From the NCBI GenBank assembly GCA_963693085.1, contig OY856414.1:262598001-262662000 (forward strand): a stretch of 64,000 nt of DNA, read 5' to 3'. The stretch is from Alisma plantago-aquatica. Taxonomy: Eukaryota; Streptophyta; Magnoliopsida; Alismatales; Alismataceae. Position 1 is the first letter of the stretch, and each line of letters opens with the position of its first letter. This document shows positions 57,230-64,000 of the stretch, piece by piece. Position numbers and translations under genes: made by a program. Below the pieces are notes generated by a model that was not told the origin of the DNA, searched no databases, and worked only from the letters and a program-made list of their open reading frames with translations.

Positions 57230-60200
57230 TGTTACAACCTCAATTTTCCATGTGATTTCATAATTAAAATGTTATACTTTTATGAATATGGATTTGAATT
57301 GAGAAGGTTGTATGCTTTGCCTCAAAGATTAGATTTCTTCACAAGTCTCCCCTTTGATATGAATTTTGTAATATCTACTATTTTGATAATCCAATAATGG
57401 ATATAAAAGAGAAGAAGAGAAGAAAAGTCCAAATAATGGGGAAAGATACAAGATAATGAATATTAAGAAAAGTATATATGAAAAATATATGGAAATCTCT
57501 AGAGAGTGGCATTGATGGCCACAATTGATTAAATTTCATTTACTTTGGCCTTGTTTGTTTTTTAATGGGCTTTGTTGGCCATTAAGCCCAATTGAAAAGA
57601 AAAGAGAATTAAAACGAAAATTATATATCTAATAAAAGGAAATATATAAGAAAACATAAAAATAAGAGGAAAAAGGAAAAGGAATATTTCCCAATATGGG
57701 ATTTCGTGCCTTTAGGGTTCCTTGATGTCCAAGGGATTCAAGATGTTAAGATAATGGCAAAGGAAAAAAGAAATATTAATTAAAATTGGTTTAGTTAATC
57801 GATAACTTGAATGTGAAGGAAACACCCTTATCTGTTGAAATTTGGGTTTCAAATTTAATAATAAATTAGATAATGCCAATATGGAGTTTACTCTAAATTT
57901 TGAGAGAAAAATAGTAATTGAGGAAATAGAAATGAATTTCCCAAGTTTCCTTGTTAAAATCCCCTTTTATTCATTTTTTTAAGAAATTAGGTTTTGGGGA
58001 GCGATATCGGTCGTTGGATGACCCGTGTGGTCCAAGGGACCACAGATCCAAGGGAAGTCGATCATCGCGTACCTCGAATCATAGGAGGATTGGGAGAATA
58101 ATTGGGAATTCGATTTCCCAGATTTTGAGACAATGATTTGAAGATCTAGCGAGTCCATCGACTTCGGGAGAATGTTCAGAAGCATCTAGACCCTAAGTTT
58201 ACATGTTGTCATCGATGAGGAGAGAAGTTCCCCATTCTCCGGACTTCCATATATTTGAGGGCACTAACAGACCTAATATTTACCCCAAACGCTAGAGAGA
58301 GTGACGACGAGGAGAAAGACGGGCTCAATTTCATGTTTGATCCTAACCTGCCCCCTCTGTAACATGCTGACCTCGTCGGAGCTCCAACGACTCATTCAAG
58401 GGGAAGGTCAAGTTTGATCGAGCAATTGAGTGGATCGTTGAGTTTGGGCAGAAATGGAGGATCTTCTGAGCACCTTCGTTTCTTTTTTGGTGGCCTGGAG
58501 CTCAGAGTCAACTGCGGAGTTGACTGCGACCTTTTGCATGAGAGGAGGAAGACGACCGACGATCGTCCGATTGCGGTCCAGCGTGATCCCAGGCGGAGAT
58601 CAAACGATCCAAAGTGAGAGTGGCTAATTTAGGCATGCACAACAGGAATCGTCAGATCCGGGGAGTGGATCACCGATCCACTGATCAGACGGCTATCGAT
58701 TTTTCGGCAATTCCCCTCTGCTCAATTAATATTAAAAAAGGCGTTTTCTTATAAAAATCGTAGAAATTACTAGAAAACTCGGATGAATAAACATTATACA
58801 TCAAAGTTGATCATAAAAATACAAGGAATAAGAAACAAATAATTTGAAAGCCGAATAATGTCTCCTTTTGCAAAGGTATATTATCTTTATGGAAAATGTA
58901 TTAAAATTAGGTTAGAAACCCTAATTGATGGTAATGGATGTGTTTATGAGGAATAATGGGTTTATTCGAGTATTATTAACCTGTTATATGATAATGTTGA
59001 GTCTTAACCTAATTTAGAAGGATAATTGCATGATTTAGGGTTTTAAACCTAATATAGTGGATAATACATGAAGAAACCCTAAATTAGGGTAGAAGAAGAG
59101 AAAATTGTACTTAATCCGAAAATATGGAAATATGTGGTTAAAAGATGATCTTAGGATCTTTTATGAGAGATGGATGAGAAAATTAGGGTTTATAATTAAT
59201 TTTTTATAATTAGGGTTTAAAGGTATTAAAAGTGAGGCAAAACACTAATTGCATATGAAACCCTAAAAAAGAGGTAGAAAATCCTAAAAGGAATAGAAAC
59301 CCTAAGAAGCAAGATGATTTGGATAGATCTTGATAAGAAGGAATTATATGTTATTTCAGGATTTTTGTACTTGATTGGTTGGATTATCTTTTTTGGTTGA
59401 TTCTATCTCAAAGATCTGCAAAATAGGTATGTGGTTATTTATGGTTAACCACTTAGTTTCACAGAGATTTCTCGGAGGATTGAATGAATTGAATGCAACC
59501 TATCTGCTTGGATGTTCATATATGCAAATTCATAAAGTCACTTTGATTATCATAATTATTACATAAGTGTGTACTCTTGCACCTACATGCCACCCTGATG
59601 TAAGATGCAATGAGGTCAAGCCCAAGAGGGAAGACCAATGGGAACCATGAGGGGTGACCCCAAGCACCATGCTCAGGATAGAGAAGGCGGCCTTATGATA
59701 TTGCATGACTATTGGGCACCATGAGAGGTGACCCCAGGCATCAAGCTCAGGTTGGAGAAGGTGGCCTTAAGTCAATTGCAAAAGAGAAACCGTAAGGAGG
59801 GTATTCCAGGGTTAGGGTAAAAGCGGTGGGGTTTGACACATTGAAAATGTAAATTGGATTTTTAATTAACTTGATTGTGATAATTAGGTTGTTAGCCTTA
59901 TGTGTGAAATTTTGGTTGTCCCCACATACCGACATATACAGTTATGCTGACCGACGTTTTGGCTTGTCGGCATTTTAGGTACATCATTGAAAAGGACAAA
60001 CAATAAAGTGGCATCTTGTGAAAGTAAGAATTAAAGTGCAAGGAGGATTAGTTAGAATACATTGAAGTTGTGGATAGAAGTTAGATATCCAAAGTTTTTA
60101 AAAGGTATGCAAAGTTTTGTTTTATTCCAGCTTTCAATATAGTTTGGTAGAATTTTATAATTATTATTGATTAATTGTCGAACCTTTGATCTAGTTTATT

Positions 60201-60264
60201 GGGATAATGACTCTGACCTCTGGGTCTCTCTTAATTGGGGGTTACGGGGAGGGGGTTCGTTACA
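57230..60264 (+). repeat. GypD 3' LTR (3035 bp)
   Basis: It starts TGTTACAACCTC and ends GTTCGTTACA, keeping the canonical TG...CA ends that the 5' LTR has lost. Collinear with 49801-52815. Confidence 0.9.
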
Positions 60265-60269
60265 ACTAT
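60265..60269. repeat. Target-site duplication of GypD, right
   Basis: ACTAT, identical to 49796-49800. Confidence 0.88.
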
Positions 60270-60602
60270 AGAGGCTAAGAAAGCTCTACATTCTTATGAG
60301 ACAAGCTTTTCAACTTTGATGGCGGAGATGACAAGTTGTCACTCCTCTCGCTTCCTACCCTTGACACATATTCTTCCCACATCAGGACGTAACAAACTAA
60401 CCTTGGATTCCTCACAAAATAAAAATGATTTGTACCTTTTCAGCCAATCCATTCCCAAGATGACATCAAAGGTAGTCATGTCGAGCAAGACGAAATTTGT
60501 GGTAAACTTTATTCCAGATATACAAAGGTACATGGTCAGAGTTTGGAGGTACGAAGAGCAGATCTTACCACTAGGGGTTTTTACATCTAAGATATGATCC
60601 AT

Positions 60603-60742
60603 AAACTCAGATTCTATTTCTAACATATAAGCAAACTGATAGGATATGAATGTATTGAATGAGCCAGAATTAAAACTCAGATTCTATTTCTAACATAGAA
60701 GCAAACAAATAGGATATGAATGTATTGGATGAGCCATAATCA
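60603..60742 (-). repeat. 70-bp tandem duplication within GypC protease
   Basis: Two units of 70 bp begin AAACTCAGATTCTATTTCTA (+ strand) at 60603 and 60673, with a few differences. 70 is not a multiple of three, so it breaks the frame. Confidence 0.9.
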
Positions 60743-60855
60743 AACAGTGCCTTTAAAGGATGCATATTAAGGTGTAATATACCTTTAATAAGTTCATTAT
60801 CTTCACCTTATTCCTCAACATTTAGAAAAAACATTCTCCCATTCCACCTCTCTAC

Positions 60856-61916
60856 TAGCGGTCACCTCGGGTTTTGGTTGTTGTTGTTGTTATTCCACAG
60901 AGGTGGGTTCTGCCTTGGCTACTGTGGCTGTTGTGCATTATTTTGTTGAGCATTATTCTTTCCCTACTGAAACCGAGGGAAGAATGGTCAGATACACCCA
61001 ACTTGGCCACACTTGTGGCAGTTCGAAGGAGGCTGGATGTATTTTTAAGCAAGTGCAAAATTGGCAAGACATCTCCCTGGAGGATGGTGGCGAGAGCACC
61101 TATTGCATCAGTCATGTCTGTGATTCTCATTCTGGTTCAAGTTCTTCCTCTTGTTGTTGTTGTAGCCATTACTATGTCTAGAATCTTGGAATCCTGGGTA
61201 GGACACGATGGCCAGGGCGTTATCCACCATTTTTTGGAAGGTGGGTGGAAGATGTGGGATGAGACTTCGGCCCACCTGGTAGTTTAGGCGTTGCAAGAAA
61301 AACATTGCCCTTCTTTCGGCTCCAAGGTTGGTGGCATAACGTTCCAATAGTATGAACCATTGAATGTAGTCATCCACACTCATGCCTCCCTTCTTAAGGT
61401 TGTAGAACTCAACTTCCTTCTTTCTCAGGAAGGTGGGGCAGATGTATTTCTCCCTAAAGAGCTTTAGAAATTGGTCCCACTCTGTGGTAGAGGTGTCCCG
61501 AGTGCGGCGACATCATTCCACCAGACGTGTGCTAGGCCGTCCAGAACATAAGTCACGAACTGAACCTTCTGGTGAGGAGGGCAATCCATACCCTCAAAGG
61601 TCCGATCCAAAGCCAACACACAGTCGCTGGCTTTATTCACCATGTTGGGTTCACTTTCACCCTTGACGTAGGGTGGCTGCATCTTTAAGAAGTCAGTGAG
61701 GGTGAACTCCCTCGGCTTGTTGGTGTTGGCGGCCACTATGTGGAGCTTCCCCATCATGGTTGAGGATAGAAACTGGCACAACATTGCCAACTCTTGCTCT
61801 AGAGTGAAGGCGAGGGTGCTCAGAGTAGTATGGTTGACTACAAGAGTCACAAGAGTATTGGGGTCATTCGGGTTTGACTCATTTTCCTTGTTCATGTTGT
61901 TTAGAGTGTCAAACAA
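60856..61916 (-). pseudogene. GypC gag (capsid and nucleocapsid), one frameshift
   Basis: The - strand frame from ATG 61916 has an acidic, Asn-rich N-terminus, a FLKMQPPYVKGESEPNM segment and FEGMDCPPHQKVQFVTYVLD with AHVWWNDVA, the capsid core of Ty3/gypsy gag. Near 61500 a single-base loss shifts the frame; the next frame carries TEWDQFLKLFREKYI, then GGMSVDDYIQWFILLERYA to about 61108. A nucleocapsid part follows with CHKCGQVG (zinc knuckle, its His position replaced) and Asn-rich text. Apart from the frameshift and a few downstream stops this is the best preserved gag of the four Gyp elements. Gag would assemble particles around element RNA. Confidence 0.85.
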
Positions 61917-62066
61917 GTCACCTCTCCTGAAAGGTAGGTTTAATATATTAGATTCCTAGGAGTATAGATTCATAAATGAGAAAAGAATAGAAGCATAGAT
62001 GAGAAAAGGACATCTAGAATGCTATTACCTAAAAGCATACTATTTTAGGAAATTCATATCAACTCA

Positions 62067-62170
62067 GTCCAGGTCCATATCATATGGACATGGGAGTCCT
62101 TGTAAACCAAGCTAGTGGTGCAGAGGAATATATTGCCATCCCCCGAAACCTTGATCCTTTCTTGACACCC
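62067..62170 (-). promoter_or_regulatory. Shared leader motif, GypC copy
   Basis: On the - strand: GTGTCAAGAAAGGATCA, then GGATGGCAATATATTCCTCT, GCACCACTAGCTTGG and TACAAGGACTCCCATG. It lies about 36 bases after the primer site, between it and gag. Confidence 0.72.
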
Positions 62171-62205
62171 TTGCTTCAACTTCATCCCCTAATAGTTTTC
62201 AAAAG

Positions 62206-62217
62206 GCTATGATACCA
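62206..62217 (-). promoter_or_regulatory. GypC primer-binding site (tRNA-Met)
   Basis: The - strand reads TGGTATCATAGC, one base different from the TGGTATCAGAGC of the other Gyp elements, three bases inside the LTR end. Confidence 0.88.
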
Positions 62218-62220
62218 TGC

Positions 62221-64000
62221 TGTAAAGAGGCGAGATCACCTCCTTACTAAAATTTAAAGGACATACAAAACATCAACACTTTTCACAAAAGAGAGACTTT
62301 GGGATGCGTGCATAATAATCCAAATAAATAAGCATGATTCCAAATACATTATAAAATATAACTAGCAGTAGAAATAAAAATATTAAGCCTATTACATGGC
62401 TTTCACTGTTCACTACATGATTGTTCCCAAAAGAAAAAGATAAGAGAAAAAGATCTAGATATATCAACCTAGACATCCTTCCAAACAACTTGATATCTAT
62501 TCCTAAGATGACTTACTTCAAGCTTGTCCTTCTCCTTGCTCAGCGTCAGCACCTGGGTGGTTGGGAAAGCACCCAACAAAAGGGAAAGGGAAGAAAAAGT
62601 ATGTGTCACAAAAACTAGTCTAGGATAACAAGATAAGATAATAAATGAAAATAGGCGAGGGTTCATCATAAGATGAAGATAACAAGAGTATGAGGCTATA
62701 TCAAAAGAAACTTTCCATTAACAATTAAATTAAAAGGGATTTGCATGTAAGATAATTATGTCTACCTAACTAAGTAGGGTTGAGGCACCTACCGAACCTC
62801 TAAACTTAGGTGAGGGGAGAATAAGACATTCCCAATCACCTACAATAATATGGGGAGAATATAAACATTCCCCAGGACGAATAAAAAACATGCCCTCTGT
62901 GGATGGTTGTACATAAGTACCACTACTTTAAATTAAATAGAACATACATCTACATGCTAGAAAAGTGATCATGGCAAGAATGATCATATCAATCAATAAG
63001 CATGGCAGTGAGGTCTAAAACCCAAACAATAAGAAACTATAATCTAATTTGAGGCACAAGAAATTAGGGTTTCAATAAAAGAGAGTTAGATTCAATTAAA
63101 CCTCATTAGGGAATTTTAGGTTAAGGCATAAAATTCCCAACTAAGGTGTTAAATGCACATACCTCTTCCTTAGAGCCCTAGAAACCAATTTTTAAAACCT
63201 TTAAACTAGTTCAGGGTCTAATTGTCCTAATATCATAACCATGTTCATGTATTAGAACTATATACATTCATTAAAGGATTAAAAACCTTAAAGTGACCAA
63301 CTTGTTATACAAACCATAAATTTAGGTCTTGAAACCATCACCACTGTCTTAGCTAGGTTTTTTATTAGAATAACATATATTTTATATATTTTAGAGATAT
63401 GGACTTTTAAGGGTATTTTTAGTAATTTTTAATCATTTTAATCCTTCCCAAAAATACTTTTTTGAAAAACTCAGAATCAAACAACAAAATAATTTTTATT
63501 GGATAAAGGGGATTTTTTGGGTTTAGAACATATTTTAGTTTTAATTTTGGACAAAGGAATTAATTTCTATGAATTATTTGAGTCTAACCAATAGGAAAAA
63601 TATAAAGCCCGATTTTCATTTTAAAAATATACAGAGAGAGAGAGGGTGGGGTCGGGCCCACTGCTTGGCCCAATAATAGTGAGCCAAATTAGTGGCCCAC
63701 CTCACTGACTGGCACCAGTCAAAGCCATGTCAAGGGCAGTCAAAACTGGGCAAAAAGACATGTGTGTCCTTGCACGAGTCAAAGGAGAGAAAAGACGAGC
63801 GAGGGTTATTGGGTAAAAATGCATGGAGGTATCTTCCTCCTTCACCCACACGCCATGGTGTCGAGAATCAATAGCTGCTTGTGTGGGATTTTGAGTGAAA
63901 TCAAAACATGCAACCAAACACAAAAATAGGAGATGCAAAAGAAAGATGAGGGCAAAACGAACTTAACGGTACCTTTGATTTGGACGAAGGTGGAGGGAAG
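62221..64000 (-). repeat. GypC 5' LTR, truncated by window end
   Basis: Its + strand start TGTAAAGAGGCGAGATCACC equals TATAAAGAGGCGAG at 46434, and the following 1.78 kb is collinear with the left LTR (for example 62420 with 46633, 63640 with 47860). U3 lies beyond 64000. Confidence 0.9.

Larger units (their letters stand above)
49801..60264 (+). mobile_element. GypD: decayed chromovirus-like Ty3/gypsy element inside GypC
   Basis: A 10464-bp element of the GypA family with 5-bp target duplication ACTAT. LTRs of 3015 and 3035 bp, a tRNA-Met primer site, leader and 4.4 kb interior are collinear with GypA. Terminal bases have mutated: the 5' LTR starts CATTACAACC instead of TGTTACAACC and ends ATA instead of ACA. 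It is the innermost insertion. Confidence 0.9.
60265..60855 (-). pseudogene. GypC aspartic protease, with internal 70-bp duplication
   Basis: On the - strand a retropepsin-like domain begins near 60760 with LFDYGSSNTFIS (catalytic D kept, the usual DSG changed to DYG) and continues in an open segment 60626-60339 with CISGIKFTTNFVLLD and FDVILGMDWLKRYKSF, the flap and core signature of Ty3/gypsy proteases. The stretch that follows the active site is present twice in tandem (60603-60742, 70-bp period), which shifts the frame. The protease would process Gag-Pol. After 60339 the linker towards RT continues to the GypD insertion at 60265. Confidence 0.82.
46434..64000 (-). mobile_element. GypC: Ty3/gypsy element (- strand), gag-protease only; runs past window end
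   Basis: LTRs at 46434-49658 and from 62221 rightwards flank an interior read on the - strand: primer site, leader, gag, protease, a short RT start, then the polypurine end. Without GypD the interior is only about 2.1 kb, because nearly all of RT, RNase H and integrase is missing. It inserted into copia-2 integrase. The left flank is ACGTA; the matching right flank is outside the window. LTR ends and R/U5 resemble GypB. Gag and protease words fit the chromovirus (Del/Tekay) group. Confidence 0.88.

Noticed and set aside
1..64000. Host protein genes, tRNA, rRNA or microRNA genes
   Set aside because: No conserved host protein words, tRNA cloverleaf boxes or rRNA segments were seen on reading both strands; a computed scan (tRNAscan, rRNA profiles) would be needed to exclude them formally.

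Overview
This window is nuclear DNA of a flowering plant. It consists almost entirely of LTR retrotransposons, nested in and joined to one another. I see no convincing host gene, rRNA, tRNA or CRISPR array. The plant assignment rests on a tRNA-Asp primer-binding site of the Athila type, tRNA-Met primer sites, Ty1/copia and Ty3/gypsy pol motifs, long LTRs and many AAACCCTAA (telo-box) words. The species cannot be told from the sequence.

Layout: (1) 1-15637, + strand: two Athila-type Ty3/gypsy elements in tandem that share the LTR at 4059-6301. Copy A (1-4058, left end outside the window) keeps an open RNase H-integrase frame. Copy B (4059-15637) is complete from LTR to LTR but carries six nonsense codons, one frameshift and a lost integrase glutamate. 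(2) 15638-24141: a + strand copia RNase H relic cut by the Athila block, about 4 kb of unassigned AT-rich sequence, a - strand copia gag/protease/integrase relic (about 20101-22110), and a region probably holding a copia LTR. (3) 24142-46433: one old - strand copia element (here copia-2) split into RNase H/RT-end, RT and integrase pieces by later insertions. GypA (25058-35700, TSD CTTTT) sits within its RT, GypB (36409-45539, TSD CCCAT) between integrase and RT, and GypC within its integrase. (4) 46434 to the window end: GypC, a - strand Ty3/gypsy element with gag and protease but with RT to integrase deleted, itself interrupted by GypD (49801-60264, TSD ACTAT).

GypA and GypD are one family with 2.9-3.3 kb LTRs and a badly decayed chromovirus-like pol in 4.4 kb of interior. 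GypB has 3.6 kb LTRs around only 1.9 kb of non-coding interior, so it is a large non-autonomous (LARD-like) element. GypB and GypC share similar LTR ends and R/U5 blocks. All four Gyp elements share a roughly 95-bp leader just inside the primer-binding site, the best candidate here for a cis-acting RNA packaging or dimerisation signal used by both gag-coding and non-coding relatives.

Inferred order of events: copia-2 is oldest; GypA, GypB and GypC then inserted into it; GypD inserted into GypC. The most unusual structures are the tandem Athila array, a 26-bp and 27-bp hairpin-forming minisatellite upstream of the Athila LTR TATA box, the shared leader, and family-specific hairpin or tandem arrays at the same place in the Gyp LTRs. 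I found no evidence of a new gene-encoded system.
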